Positions 35,591-45,076 of a stretch of 64,000 nt of DNA are shown here, one piece after another. The notes below the pieces were generated by a model. It saw nothing but the letters and a program-made list of their open reading frames with translations, was not told the origin of the DNA and did no database searches. A program made the translations under genes and the position numbers. Every line of letters begins with the position of its first letter. The first letter of the stretch is position 1. Source of the DNA: Chryseobacterium oranimense (GTDB lineage Bacteria; Bacteroidota; Bacteroidia; Flavobacteriales; Weeksellaceae); contig NZ_CP104203.1 of assembly GCF_025244725.1 (NCBI RefSeq), positions 372,001 to 436,000 of the forward strand. Reading direction: 5' to 3'.

Positions 35591-36632
35591 ATGCCAATAC
35601 TCCTGAGCAGTGATCTTCAGCACTGCCTGTTGCAGAAGAAAGGACATTGATCTCGTTATTCATCCTTAAAACTCCCATAAAGGCAAAGATCAGCGCTTCT
35701 TTATGTTCAAGAATATCTTTTTCCGGAATGATGATCCGGGATTCTGTTTTTTCTCTGATCTTTTCAATAAGACAGGTATTGTAGCTTCCTCCGCCGGTGC
35801 AGAGCACATTTTTTAAACTGTTTTGATTGATAATATTTGAGATCTGCTGTGCCACATGCTCCGTGAAAGTGGTAATGGCATCCTCAGCCTGAATATTTTC
35901 CAAAAGGGGAAAAATAAACTCATTGCACCATTCAATCCCTAAAGATTTGGGATGAGGCTGGCTGTAAAAATCCAGGGTGTTCAACTTCTCTAAAAGTATC
36001 TCATTAAGTGTGCCTATCCTTGCAAGATCCCCATTTTCGTCAAAATTTTTATTGAATTTCCGGGCCAGCTTATTTAAGACAATGTTCACAGGTGCGATAT
36101 CAAAAGCGATTCTTCTGTTATTTTGTTTTAAAGAGATATTGGAGAAGCCTCCCAGATTCAGGCATGCATCATATTCGGAGAAAAGCAGTTCGTCCCCGAT
36201 AGGAACCAAAGGAGCTCCGTTTCCACCCATAAGCACATCCTGGCTTCTGAAATCGTAGACAACAGGAAGTCCGGCTTCTATTCTTATGGCTCTGCCGTCA
36301 CCGATCTGTAGAGTGAATTTCTTTTTTGGCTGGTGAAAAACAGTATGGCCGTGAGAGGCAATGAGGTCAATATTCTGAAGATGATTACGGTCGATAAATT
36401 CCCTGACCTTCTGTCCCAGATAAAAACCATATTCCGAGTGAAGCTCCAGTAATTCTTCTGAAGATAAATGAATGGAATTTCTGAGTTTTTTTTCCCATTC
36501 CTCAGAGTAGGAAATGGTCTCAGCATACAAGATCTGAAAATTCCAGCCATTGTTTTTTTCAAAAGCGGCAAAACATATATCCAGACCGTCCAGACTGGTT
36601 CCGGACATGAGTCCGATAGCCTGAACTCTCAT
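35589..36632 (-). CDS. anmK: anhydro-N-acetylmuramic acid kinase
   Basis: 347 residues from the ATG at 36632, chosen because IGLMSGTSLDGLDICFAAFE near 6-25 is the conserved N-terminus. The ASHGHTVFHQP motif lies near 113, and DIAPVNIVLNKLARKFN plus LCTGGGSYNTCLIEKI mark the ASKHA kinase fold. The enzyme opens and phosphorylates 1,6-anhydroMurNAc from cell-wall turnover. It starts 1 bp after the lptC stop, so they are tightly coupled. The open frame extends into lptC, but that part is not used. Confidence 0.94.
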   Translation of the reverse strand: MRVQAIGLMSGTSLDGLDICFAAFEKNNGWNFQILYAETISYSEEWEKKLRNSIHLSSEELLELHSEYGFYLGQKVREFIDRNHLQNIDLIASHGHTVFHQPKKKFTLQIGDGRAIRIEAGLPVVYDFRSQDVLMGGNGAPLVPIGDELLFSEYDACLNLGGFSNISLKQNNRRIAFDIAPVNIVLNKLARKFNKNFDENGDLARIGTLNEILLEKLNTLDFYSQPHPKSLGIEWCNEFIFPLLENIQAEDAITTFTEHVAQQISNIINQNSLKNVLCTGGGSYNTCLIEKIREKTESRIIIPEKDILEHKEALIFAFMGVLRMNNEINVLSSATGSAEDHCSGVLA

Positions 36633-36633
36633 A

Positions 36634-37230
36634 TTACTGTGGTGTTTTTTTTTCTTCCAGTCTTTTTGTACTGAAATCTCCTGAATTATTAAAGAAAGTA
36701 TATTCCGAGAAATCATCCTTTGCTGTCATACCATTGGCGCCAACGAGGGTAGAACCATCTTCCATAGTAACGTACACCGTATCTTTCGTGAAAATTCTGT
36801 TCTTTTTCTGATCCCAGTAAATACTCTGCATTGCGAATCGCTGACCTTCATTGGTGGTAATTCTTACATCACCTTTGGCTTCGTAGAATTTTTTATATTC
36901 AAAAATACGGGCATATTTAGCGGTAATTTTACCCGGTACCTTTGGCTTCTTTTTATCGTAAAATTCGATCATGATGCCTTTTCTGGCTACAATATATGGG
37001 CTATCTATCAGCTCATATTTTTCAATGATCTTAGCTTTGGCTTTTAATGATATAAAACCTGAATCCCGCTGTATAATATTGGCATTATTGATGATCTGTG
37101 ACGGGAAATTCTTGCTTTTGTTGCCATTGGCTTTGGTAAGATCCTCTTCACAGGATGTCAGTATAAAAAATATAGCACAACTAAAAAGGCATGCTATATT
37201 TTTATATGATATTTTATTTGAAAAATTCAT
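36634..37230 (-). CDS. lptC: LPS export ABC transporter periplasmic protein LptC
   Basis: 198 residues from the ATG at 37230. A lipoprotein-like N-terminus (FSCAIFFILTS before Cys) precedes the OstA/LptC beta-jellyroll: IEFYDKKKPKVPGKITAKYA, YEAKGDVRITTNEGQRFAM and IFTKDTVYVTMEDGSTLVGA. LptC hands lipopolysaccharide from LptBFG to LptA. Unlike E. coli LptC, it seems to be lipid-anchored, as in other Bacteroidota. One base separates it from the outer-membrane protein gene upstream, and one base from anmK. Confidence 0.9.
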   Translation of the reverse strand: MNFSNKISYKNIACLFSCAIFFILTSCEEDLTKANGNKSKNFPSQIINNANIIQRDSGFISLKAKAKIIEKYELIDSPYIVARKGIMIEFYDKKKPKVPGKITAKYARIFEYKKFYEAKGDVRITTNEGQRFAMQSIYWDQKKNRIFTKDTVYVTMEDGSTLVGANGMTAKDDFSEYTFFNNSGDFSTKRLEEKKTPQ

Positions 37231-37231
37231 T

Positions 37232-38557
37232 TTAGTTGTACAGGGTCTTTCTGAACCATCTGTCAGCAAAATTGAATCCTACTTTCAGATTGATGTAATT
37301 CTGATTGATGAGGTTGTTTTTGAGAGTTCCTCTCTTTCCGACTTCCAGACCTAATTCCAGACCGCTCATCCTTGTAATGCTGCTTGTTTTAAATGGAAGC
37401 AATACTCCTCCGGAGATTCCGAACTTATTAATGCTGGTTCCGTTTATTTTAAGACCTCCTCTTTCGTAGAAAGCTCCGTATCTGTAGGTTACCCTTGAAA
37501 AATAGCTTCTGAAGTTATTGTAATTCGGCAAATACCATCCTCCTGCTGAAATTCTGTACGTATCCTGGAAGTCAAATGTTTTCCCGAAATAAGAAATATC
37601 TTCTCCTTTTTTATAATCAAGCTGTCCTGAAAAGAACCAGTGGTTTTCACTTCCGTACCCAACTCCAATAGATGCCTGCAGCGGAAGAAGGTTTTTAGAG
37701 CTTGTGCTTTTCTGATCTATAATCGTTTCCAAAGCTTTAACAGTCTGTGCAGCATCAGAATATACATAAGTACTGTTGACGTAATCTGTAGTCATGTTGC
37801 TTGTATTCCCAAATGTAGCCGTAGCTCCGATGGTTAATTTCTTATCTGTACGGGTGTTCAGACTCTGGTAGCTACCCCCAAGCGTGAAGTTAAAGTTTTT
37901 GATGCTGTTTTTGGTTTCATATCCGTTGATATATTCAGCGTTGAGAACTTTATCTTTATCTAGAGATGTAAGCTCATTACGGTCATAAAGATTTCCAAAG
38001 TAAAGATTAGCTCTTAAACCTACAGCAAAATTCTGATCGATCTTATAAGAAATAGCTGCCTGAGCAGTATTCAAAGTTCCACTTCCTTTAAAATGGTTTA
38101 CATTATATCCGTCTAATGTTTCAACGCCATCTACAGTTCTGTATCTTTCAGTAGTATTTACAATATCATAGCTCTTGGAGCTGTAAGGCTGATAAGAAAG
38201 ACCCATCTTCACTTTTGGAGACAAAGGAAAAGCTAATGATATATTAGAAAGATACGTAGAATGCTTGGTAGACTTCGTATTGTTGTAATCTGTTTTGAAG
38301 TAATTGTTTTCGTTGGTAGCTTCCAGCTTGATGCTTGTAAGCTCGAAATTAGAGTTATTCGCAGGGTTTGCGAAATTGAAGCTGCTTGTGAAATCACTGA
38401 TATAAGCAGTAGATATACCACCCATTGAGGCAGTTTCAATCGTATTATCATATTTTACATCTCCAATTCCATAAGTTGCATACGGAGAGTTACTTATACT
38501 CTGTGCATTTAGGAAGTATCCAACTGATATGAATGATACCGCAAAGATTTTTTTCAT
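37232..38557 (-). CDS. outer-membrane beta-barrel protein encoded next to lptC
   Basis: 441 residues, with a signal peptide (MKKIFAVSFISVGYFLNAQ) and many alternating aromatic/polar strands. YATYGIGDVKYDNTIETASM near 26 and the FANPANNSNFELTSI segment look like the FadL-like/PorV-like plug region. The last strand LKVGFNFADRWFRKTLYN ends in a run of aromatic residues, as barrels do. The position directly before lptC is conserved in flavobacteria, but I know no proven function. A role in outer-membrane assembly is only suggested by context. Confidence 0.8.
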   Translation of the reverse strand: MKKIFAVSFISVGYFLNAQSISNSPYATYGIGDVKYDNTIETASMGGISTAYISDFTSSFNFANPANNSNFELTSIKLEATNENNYFKTDYNNTKSTKHSTYLSNISLAFPLSPKVKMGLSYQPYSSKSYDIVNTTERYRTVDGVETLDGYNVNHFKGSGTLNTAQAAISYKIDQNFAVGLRANLYFGNLYDRNELTSLDKDKVLNAEYINGYETKNSIKNFNFTLGGSYQSLNTRTDKKLTIGATATFGNTSNMTTDYVNSTYVYSDAAQTVKALETIIDQKSTSSKNLLPLQASIGVGYGSENHWFFSGQLDYKKGEDISYFGKTFDFQDTYRISAGGWYLPNYNNFRSYFSRVTYRYGAFYERGGLKINGTSINKFGISGGVLLPFKTSSITRMSGLELGLEVGKRGTLKNNLINQNYINLKVGFNFADRWFRKTLYN

Positions 38558-38800
38558 TCTTTATTTTTAAAACAATGCGCAAATATCTTAAATATTAATG
38601 AATTGTAAAAATTATATGTGGTTAAAGTTTGTTAAGGGGGATGGATAGCCATAATTATGATGAATTAGCAATTGTGAATACGCTTTGCTCGTCATTTTTA
38701 TGTCCTTTATAAATTATATTACTAGAATTCTCTATTTACTAGCGAAGCAAAATTCACATTTCAGAAATCATCCCTTCTAAAAATTCTTTATCTTTGGAAC

Positions 38801-39919
38801 ATGAATTGGGAGAACATCGCCGGACAGGAAAATCTGAAAAAACTTCTTCGTGAGAGCATTGCTGAAAACAGAGTAAGCCACGCCCAGCTTTTTTTAGGAA
38901 AAGAAGGTTATGGGACATTCCCTATGGTTCTGGCTTATGCCAAAGAAATCTTTAGCCGGGAAAATGAGCATGCCTCTTCCAAGGTGGAGCATTTGAATCA
39001 CCTGGATTTGCACTTCAGTTTCCCTGTTTTTACCGATAATAAAAATTCTTTAAGCAAAAATAAATTTGAGGATTTCAGGGAAATGATCTTGGATTCTCCC
39101 TACGCAAGCTATGATGACTGGACTGCTTTTCTGGAATCTGAAAATAAGCAGTTATTTATTTCTGCAGATGAAATTGATGAGCAGAACCAAAAATTTGCCC
39201 TGAAAAGTTTTGAAGGCGGAACCAAAATCCTGATTGTTTGGAGAGCAGATAAGATGAATATTGCAGCCGCCAATAAATTTCTGAAATTCCTGGAAGAACC
39301 GCCGGCCAAAACCCTTATTCTCCTCACAGCCGAAACAGCGAACGATATTCTTCCTACCATTCTTTCCAGAACACAGATCGTAGAAGTTCCAAGGATCAGC
39401 GATGAAGACCTGGAAAACCATTTTAAAAAGAACTTTCAGATTTCTGAGGAGAAAATAAGAGAAATTGTTCATGAAGCTCAGGGAGACCTTAATGATGCAC
39501 TAAAAATTTTAAATTCCGGACATAAAAGCGACGAATTTGAGAAACTTTTTATCCAATGGGTTAGGGATGCATTCATGGTGAAAAAGAAACCTCAGTTTTT
39601 AAAAAGCATTATCTTCTGGGCCAGAGAAATTGCCGGCTGGAACAGGGAAAAACAGAAAAACTTCCTGAACTACTGCTCAGAGATTTTCAGGCTCGCGCTT
39701 CTACAGAATTACCAGTCCGAAAATCTGGTCTATAAAAAGATCAACGCAGAAGGTTTCAACTGGGACGGATTTTCTAAATTCATAAGCGGTGCCAATATTG
39801 AAAGTATTCTGGAAGAAATCAATATGGCAGATCTTCACCTGACAAGGAACGGAAATCCGAAAATTGTCTGGACGGATCTTGGCATCAAGCTATCACGTTA
39901 TATTCACAAAAATTCATAG
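38801..39919 (+). CDS. holB: DNA polymerase III subunit delta' (HolB-like)
   Basis: 372 residues. ENLKKLLRESIAENRVSHAQ near 8-27 followed by FLGKEGYG is the clamp-loader opening; GKEGYG replaces the P-loop, as expected for the non-ATPase delta' subunit. ILIVWRADKMNIAAANKFLK followed by FLEEPPAKTLILL near 145-178 is the strongly conserved delta'/gamma segment, and TILSRTQIVEVPRIS carries the SRC-like sensor region as SRT. It belongs to the clamp loader at the replication fork. Confidence 0.9.
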   Translation: MNWENIAGQENLKKLLRESIAENRVSHAQLFLGKEGYGTFPMVLAYAKEIFSRENEHASSKVEHLNHLDLHFSFPVFTDNKNSLSKNKFEDFREMILDSPYASYDDWTAFLESENKQLFISADEIDEQNQKFALKSFEGGTKILIVWRADKMNIAAANKFLKFLEEPPAKTLILLTAETANDILPTILSRTQIVEVPRISDEDLENHFKKNFQISEEKIREIVHEAQGDLNDALKILNSGHKSDEFEKLFIQWVRDAFMVKKKPQFLKSIIFWAREIAGWNREKQKNFLNYCSEIFRLALLQNYQSENLVYKKINAEGFNWDGFSKFISGANIESILEEINMADLHLTRNGNPKIVWTDLGIKLSRYIHKNS

Positions 39920-39959
39920 CTCGGTAATTCATTCATAAAATTTATAATACTAGCAATAT

Positions 39960-39988
39960 AAAAGTCCGGATCTGTTCCGGATTTTTTT
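39960..39988 (+). terminator. rho-independent terminator after holB
   Basis: AAAAGTCCGGA (39960-39970) pairs with TCCGGATTTTT (39976-39986), allowing one G-U, with a five-base loop and a T-run. It lies 41 bp after the holB stop. Confidence 0.75.
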
Positions 39989-40102
39989 GTTTAAGATTTT
40001 ACATTGATAGATCAGATTCTCATTTATTAAGTTTTCATTAATTTTTTTATTTCTAATATCTTTAGTAATCAGTGATTTACATTAATAAATATTAAAAGAT
40101 GA

Positions 40103-40152
40103 TTAAAAAATCAATCAATCGTTTGATTTTTTAAAAATCTTGTGTAAATTTG
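40103..40152 (+). promoter_or_regulatory. promoter and TetR operator of the efflux operon
   Basis: TTAAAAAATCAA (40103-40114) and TTGATTTTTTAA (40123-40134) are a perfect 12-base inverted repeat with an 8-base spacer. A TTTG at 40122-40125 lies 19 bases before TAAATTTG (40145-40152), giving a consensus -33/-7 promoter whose -33 box falls in the right arm. A bound TetR dimer would cover the -33 element. The tetR start codon is 22 bases downstream. Confidence 0.75.
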
Positions 40153-40174
40153 CGCCCTGAAAAAGAGAGATGCT

Positions 40175-40801
40175 ATGGTTTCAAAAGAAGAAAATATATT
40201 GTTTGCTGCAGAAAAACTTTTTGCTGAAAAAGGTTTCGAAGGGACTTCCACCAGGGAGATTTCCAAGGCAGCGAATGTAAATATCTCTATGATTTCTTAC
40301 TATTTCGGTTCAAAGGAAAAGCTGTATGAGAAGTTGGTGGAATACAGAATGAATGAAGGACAGTTTTTTTCAAAAGACATTCTGGAAAGAACAGATATCA
40401 ACGAATGGGAGAAGATAGAAAAAATTGTAGACCAGTTTTTAGGAAGGGTAAGACATCATAAATGTTTTTACAGAATCATGCAGAGAGAACAGCTTCATAC
40501 AGAAAATCCGCAGATCGTGGAATTTCTGAAGCAGACCAAAATGGGCTTTATCTCCATGTATTCGCAGGTCCTTGAAAGCGGACTGAAAAAAGGGATTTTC
40601 ACCAAAAATCCTCCCATTTATTTACTTCATGCCACCGTAAGCGGGACTTTATTTTACGCATCCAACGCTAAAGAAATGTATAAGGAATTCCTGAACGATA
40701 CTGCGGATGATGAAGTTTTTGATGAAAAATACTACACAGAACTTAATAAACATATAAAATATTTACTAAAAGACCTTTTAGGTTATGAAGAGAATAAATA
40801 A
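40175..40801 (+). CDS. TetR/AcrR family repressor of the efflux operon
   Basis: 208 residues with an N-terminal TetR helix-turn-helix at about 6-50 (ILFAAEKLFAEKGFEGTSTR, then NVNISMISYYFGSKEKLY). The rest is the helical ligand-binding domain. It is the first gene of the operon and overlaps the tolC-like gene by 17 bp. The palindrome on its own promoter strongly suggests that it represses itself and the efflux genes, with release by a pump substrate. Confidence 0.9.
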   Translation: MVSKEENILFAAEKLFAEKGFEGTSTREISKAANVNISMISYYFGSKEKLYEKLVEYRMNEGQFFSKDILERTDINEWEKIEKIVDQFLGRVRHHKCFYRIMQREQLHTENPQIVEFLKQTKMGFISMYSQVLESGLKKGIFTKNPPIYLLHATVSGTLFYASNAKEMYKEFLNDTADDEVFDEKYYTELNKHIKYLLKDLLGYEENK

Positions 40802-42098
40802 CTCGGTGTTGGCATTATCCCTGTTTATGGGAATTGCAGCCATAAATGCTCAGGAGAAAAAACAGCTCACCCTCGATGAAGCCGTGCAGCTGGGAATCCA
40901 GAACAGTAAAAGTCTTAAGATTGATGCCGCTAAAATTGAAGAAGCAACGGCAGATCTTTTGGAAGCTAAAAACAGACAGCTTCCGGAGCTTAAAGTTTCA
41001 GGAAGTTATATGTACCTTCCTCTTAAACCCAATGTTGATCTGAAGCTTCCGGGCGTTTCAGGTGCAGGAGGTCCGGAAGTACATCAGGTTGCTTATGGAT
41101 CGGCCAATCTTAGCGTTCCTATCTACAGCGGCGGAAGAATCAAGTACGGGATCCAGTCTGCAAAATACCTGGTGGAGGCATCAAAACTAAGCACTGAAAA
41201 CGATAAAATAGCGATTGCTTATAACGTGGCCCAGGCTTATAATAATTTGTTTAAAGCCAACCAGTCCATTAAAGTTTTAGAAGAAAATCTTACCGCTTCT
41301 CAGAAAAGGGATGAAACTTTTCTTAAGCTTGAAAACAATGGGGTTATCGCAAGAAATGACCGTTTAAAAGCAAACCTGCAGACGTCCAATATTGAACTTC
41401 AATTGTTGGAAGCTAAAAACAACTACAATATCGCCAATATCAATATGGACCTGTTACTGGGCATTCCGGAAACTACAGAAATTGAAGTTGACCAGAATTA
41501 TATTGATGAAGGTTCTGATGTAAAAGCGGTGGATTACTATGTAAATGAAGCCAAAGAAAACCGTAAAGACTTGCAGGCTCTGGCTCAGCAAAGGAAAGCG
41601 GCAGAACTGGGTACCAAATCAGCAAAAGCTGAAAACCTTCCTTCAATTGCATTTACAGGAGGATATGTAGCAGCAGATATACCAAAATTCCTTACCATAT
41701 ATAATGCTGTCAATGTAGGCGTTGGAATTTCTTATAACCTATCCAATATCTGGAAAGAAAACTCCTCATTAAAACAATCACAGGCAAGAGAAAAGCAGCT
41801 GGCGGCCAACGATGAGTTGCTGAATGACAACATTAAGCTTGACGTGAACAGGGAATACCAGAATACAGATTACTCTAAAAAGAGAATCGCAGTGTATGAG
41901 AAAGCTGCCGAACAGGCCAACGAAAATTACAGGATTACCAAAAACAAATACGACAACGGGCTTGCAACCATGACAGAACTTCTGGATGCAGATGCTGCCC
42001 AGATTTCAGCTAACGTAGGAGTAATTAATGCAAAGGCAGATGCGGCTTTAGCCTACAGAAAACTATTACAGACAACAGGAACTTTAACAATTAAATAA
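40785..42098 (+). CDS. TolC family outer membrane efflux protein
   Basis: 437 residues with a signal peptide (MKRINNSVLALSLFMGIAAI, then NAQ) and two TolC-type helical repeats. LTLDEAVQLGIQNSKSLKID near 24-43 opens the first repeat; YRITKNKYDNGLATMTELLD followed by ADAAQISANV near 385-410 is the conserved end of the second. The protein forms the outer-membrane channel for the HlyD and MFS partners downstream. It overlaps tetR by 17 bp, so translation is coupled. Confidence 0.93.
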   Translation: MKRINNSVLALSLFMGIAAINAQEKKQLTLDEAVQLGIQNSKSLKIDAAKIEEATADLLEAKNRQLPELKVSGSYMYLPLKPNVDLKLPGVSGAGGPEVHQVAYGSANLSVPIYSGGRIKYGIQSAKYLVEASKLSTENDKIAIAYNVAQAYNNLFKANQSIKVLEENLTASQKRDETFLKLENNGVIARNDRLKANLQTSNIELQLLEAKNNYNIANINMDLLLGIPETTEIEVDQNYIDEGSDVKAVDYYVNEAKENRKDLQALAQQRKAAELGTKSAKAENLPSIAFTGGYVAADIPKFLTIYNAVNVGVGISYNLSNIWKENSSLKQSQAREKQLAANDELLNDNIKLDVNREYQNTDYSKKRIAVYEKAAEQANENYRITKNKYDNGLATMTELLDADAAQISANVGVINAKADAALAYRKLLQTTGTLTIK

Positions 42099-42114
42099 TC
42101 AGACTCAAACCAAA

Positions 42115-43215
42115 ATGGAAAATAATAATACACAAGCAGAACCTAAAAAGAAAAAAAGTTTAGTTTTTCCTATCATCTTAGCCGCTGTAGTAATCGGCGG
42201 AGGGATCTACGGATACAGAGCTTTTACTTACGGACAATATCATGAAGAAACCGATGATGCACAGATTACTTCCAATATGGCACCGGTAATTTCCAAAATT
42301 TCTGGATACGTAGCAGAGGTAAAAGTAAAAGATAACCAGTTCGTAAAAAAAGGAGATACTTTGGTGATCCTGGACAACAGAGATCAGAAAATGGCTCTTG
42401 AACAAGCTCAGGCCGCTTTATCAACTGCTAAAAGCAATATCTCAAATGCAGAAGCAACTACAACCGCAACTTCAAAGAACATCAGCTCTTCCCAGGCGGC
42501 AGTAACAACAGCCAATGCGCAGATAGAAGCAGCAAAAGTAAACGTATGGAAAACTTCTCAAGATCTGAAAAGATATGCTAATCTTGTAAAAGACCATTCT
42601 ATTACAGAACAGCAGTACGAGCAGGCTTTGGCAGCTAAGCAGTCTGCAGACAGACAGCTTCAGGTTTTAGTGGACCAGAGAAATCAGATCGCGCAGCAGA
42701 CTACCATTGCATCTTCTCAAACTGCAGCCAGCTCTCAGCAAATTAGTGTTGCGGGTTCTGTAGCAAAACAGAGAGAAGTAGACGTAGAAAATGCCAAATT
42801 AAACCTTTCATATACCGTAATCCTTGCTCCAGAAGATGGGTACGTTGGAAAAGTTTCCACTCAGGCAGGACAGTATCTACAGGCTGGATCACAGCTTTTT
42901 GCTTTAGTTAAAAACGATCAGAAATGGGTGGTAGCCAACTTCAAAGAAACACAGGTAGATAAAATGGTTGAAGGGCAGAAAGTGAAAATCGAGATTGATG
43001 CTTTCCCTGATCAGGAGTTTGATGGAGTAGTAAGTTCATTCTCACCTGCAACAGGAGCTACTTTTTCTATATTGCCTCCGGATAATGCCAGTGGTAACTT
43101 CGTAAAAGTGGTTCAGAGACTTCCTGTAAAGATCGATTTTGTAAATCTTGACAAGAATATTGCAAAAAGATTGAGAACAGGAATGAACGTGAAAGCAGAG
43201 GTAGCATTGAAATAG
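42115..43215 (+). CDS. HlyD/EmrA family periplasmic adaptor
   Basis: 366 residues. A single membrane anchor lies at about 16-35 (FPIILAAVVIGGGIYGYRAF). The lipoyl half-motifs flank a helical hairpin: TDDAQITSNMAPVISKISGY near 40-59, and the return APEDGYVGKVSTQAGQYLQA near 238. The hairpin is alanine/serine/glutamine-rich with several QTA/SSQ repeats. The order of parts matches EmrA, which joins an MFS pump to TolC. It is 16 bp after the tolC-like gene. Confidence 0.93.
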   Translation: MENNNTQAEPKKKKSLVFPIILAAVVIGGGIYGYRAFTYGQYHEETDDAQITSNMAPVISKISGYVAEVKVKDNQFVKKGDTLVILDNRDQKMALEQAQAALSTAKSNISNAEATTTATSKNISSSQAAVTTANAQIEAAKVNVWKTSQDLKRYANLVKDHSITEQQYEQALAAKQSADRQLQVLVDQRNQIAQQTTIASSQTAASSQQISVAGSVAKQREVDVENAKLNLSYTVILAPEDGYVGKVSTQAGQYLQAGSQLFALVKNDQKWVVANFKETQVDKMVEGQKVKIEIDAFPDQEFDGVVSSFSPATGATFSILPPDNASGNFVKVVQRLPVKIDFVNLDKNIAKRLRTGMNVKAEVALK

Positions 43216-43255
43216 TATTAATGTATTCACGTACAATGTATTGATGACTGATTGA

Positions 43256-43350
43256 TTGAAAATTTAAAGAATTTAAAATTTAAATTTTCAATAGGGGCGG
43301 GCTTTAGCCCGCTTACATAAAAAAACAATTATCCATTGGCTTTAGCCAAA
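43256..43350 (+). repeat. AT-rich hairpin and CTTTAG double-hairpin repeat, copy A
   Basis: TTGAAAATTTAAA (43256-43268) pairs perfectly with 43279-43291. Then comes GCGGGCTTTAGCCCGC (43297-43312), an A-rich linker with AATTATCC, and TTGGCTTTAGCCAA (43336-43349). The second part has the same layout as 49576-49627. It sits between the adaptor and the MFS gene, inside the presumed operon. Confidence 0.65.
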
Positions 43351-43409
43351 GTTTAGATCATGAATACCTTCTACATTTTACATTAATACAAACATTTGTA
43401 CAAAATATT

Positions 43410-44984
43410 ATGCAAGATTCATTAGTAGAATATGGAGCCCGGAGAGTGATCATTACGATCACGGCAATCCTTTGTGCTCTGCTTGAAATTGTGGACTCCA
43501 CGATTGTGAACGTTGCCCTGAATGAAATGAAGGGGAACCTTGGGGCCACACTTTCTGAGGTAGGCTGGGTGATTACAGCTTATGCAATCGGTAACGTTAT
43601 TATCGTGCCGATGACGAGCTGGCTGTCACAGCAGTTCGGACGTAGAAATTACTTCGCTGCTTCCATTATCATATTTACTATTTTTTCCTTTCTATGCGGA
43701 AATGCCACCAATATCTGGGAGCTCGTATTTTTCAGGCTGATGCAGGGGATAGGCGGGGGAGCACTTCTCGTAACTTCACAGACGATCATTACAGAGTCTT
43801 ATCCTATTGAGAAAAGAAGTATGGCGCAGGCTATCTACGGTTTGGGAGTAATTATCGGTCCAACCTTAGGCCCGCCATTGGGGGGATATATTGTAGATAA
43901 TTTCAGCTGGCCATATATTTTCTATATTAATATTCCGATTGGGATTGCTGCAACGCTGATGACTTTACAGTTTGTGAAAAGTCCGAAATATGCAGAAAAA
44001 CGAAAAGTTTCCGATGTAGACTGGATAGGAATTGCTTTACTGGCAGTTACAGTAGGATCTTTACAGTTTATCCTTGAAAGAGGTCATGAAGAAGACTGGT
44101 TTGAGAGCGGAATGATTGTAACATTTACCGTATCGGCTATTTTAGGGTTTATATTATTCCTTTGGAGAGAACTTACCTTCAAATATCCCATCGTGGAGCT
44201 CAGGGTACTGAAAAACGGAAACCTGAGGATCGGAACGGTAATGTCCTTTGTTTTAGGTTTTGGATTGTATGGATCTACATTTATCGTACCGTTGTATACA
44301 CAGAGTATTTTAGGATGGACAGCCTTGCAGTCGGGAGCTTTGATGATTCCTGCAGCATTGACGACAGCCTTTATGATGCCAATTATCGGAAGGCTGCTTT
44401 CAAAAGGGGCAAAACAGCAGATTCTGGTATCATTAGGACTCTTCATCTTCTTTATCTATAGCTTCTGGGGATATAAAATCCTAACTCCGGATACCAGTAA
44501 AGATGCCTTTTTCTGGATGCTGATTGTAAGAGGAGCCGGTTTAGGACTTCTGTTTATCCCGATCACTTCACTGTCATTAAGTACACTGAAAGGACAGGAA
44601 ATAGGGCAGGGTGCAGCATTTACCGGGATGATGAGACAGCTCGGAGGTTCATTCGGGATCGCAGCAATTACGACATTTATTGCCAATGCAGGCCAGAAAT
44701 ACAGACTCAACCTGATCTCTCATCTTGATGAAAACAGTTTCGATGTTCAGCAACGCCTGAACGCATTAAAAGCCAGCTTTGTCGCAAAAGGAATGACTCC
44801 CGATGCAGCAATGAATGCAGCTTATAAAATGCTGGATATGTCGGTAACCAAACAGGCTACGGTTCTTTCATACATGGATGTCTTCCTTTACTTAGGGGTT
44901 ATATTCCTTGTGTGTATCCCGTTCATTCTTTTCATTAAGGAAAGAAAAAGCAAAGAAAAAATAGATTTGAGTGGTGTACACTAA
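43410..44984 (+). CDS. DHA2 family (EmrB/QacA-like) MFS drug efflux permease
   Basis: 524 residues with 14 predicted membrane helices. Motif A-like sequence WLSQQFGRRNYF is near 65, LDxTIVNVAL-type sequence (IVDSTIVNVALNEMKG) near 27-42 is a 14-helix DHA2 mark, and GGGALLVTSQTIITESYP followed by GLGVIIGPTLGPPLGGY carries motif C. It is the inner-membrane proton antiporter of the tripartite pump. A 194 bp gap with repeats separates it from the adaptor gene, so it may have reduced or separate expression. A terminator follows. Confidence 0.93.
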   Translation: MQDSLVEYGARRVIITITAILCALLEIVDSTIVNVALNEMKGNLGATLSEVGWVITAYAIGNVIIVPMTSWLSQQFGRRNYFAASIIIFTIFSFLCGNATNIWELVFFRLMQGIGGGALLVTSQTIITESYPIEKRSMAQAIYGLGVIIGPTLGPPLGGYIVDNFSWPYIFYINIPIGIAATLMTLQFVKSPKYAEKRKVSDVDWIGIALLAVTVGSLQFILERGHEEDWFESGMIVTFTVSAILGFILFLWRELTFKYPIVELRVLKNGNLRIGTVMSFVLGFGLYGSTFIVPLYTQSILGWTALQSGALMIPAALTTAFMMPIIGRLLSKGAKQQILVSLGLFIFFIYSFWGYKILTPDTSKDAFFWMLIVRGAGLGLLFIPITSLSLSTLKGQEIGQGAAFTGMMRQLGGSFGIAAITTFIANAGQKYRLNLISHLDENSFDVQQRLNALKASFVAKGMTPDAAMNAAYKMLDMSVTKQATVLSYMDVFLYLGVIFLVCIPFILFIKERKSKEKIDLSGVH

Positions 44985-45000
44985 ATTGATCTGAAATATA

Positions 45001-45028
45001 AAGCCTCCGCAATTGCGGAGGCTTTTTT
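45001..45028 (+). terminator. rho-independent terminator of the efflux operon
   Basis: AAGCCTCCGC (45001-45010) and GCGGAGGCTT (45015-45024) pair perfectly around AATT and are followed by TTTTG. It is 16 bp after the MFS stop. Confidence 0.9.
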
Positions 45029-45076
45029 GTGGGAAAGTTTTTTTGAAAATTATATCAATCATTAATTTGTCATGGA

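Noticed and set aside
40785..40801. Frameshift or fusion between tetR and the tolC-like gene
   Set aside because: Both proteins are complete with normal termini; the 17 bp overlap is ordinary translational coupling.
43256..43350. CRISPR-like repeats
   Set aside because: The CTTTAG hairpins are not regularly spaced identical repeats, there are only two units, and no cas gene is nearby.
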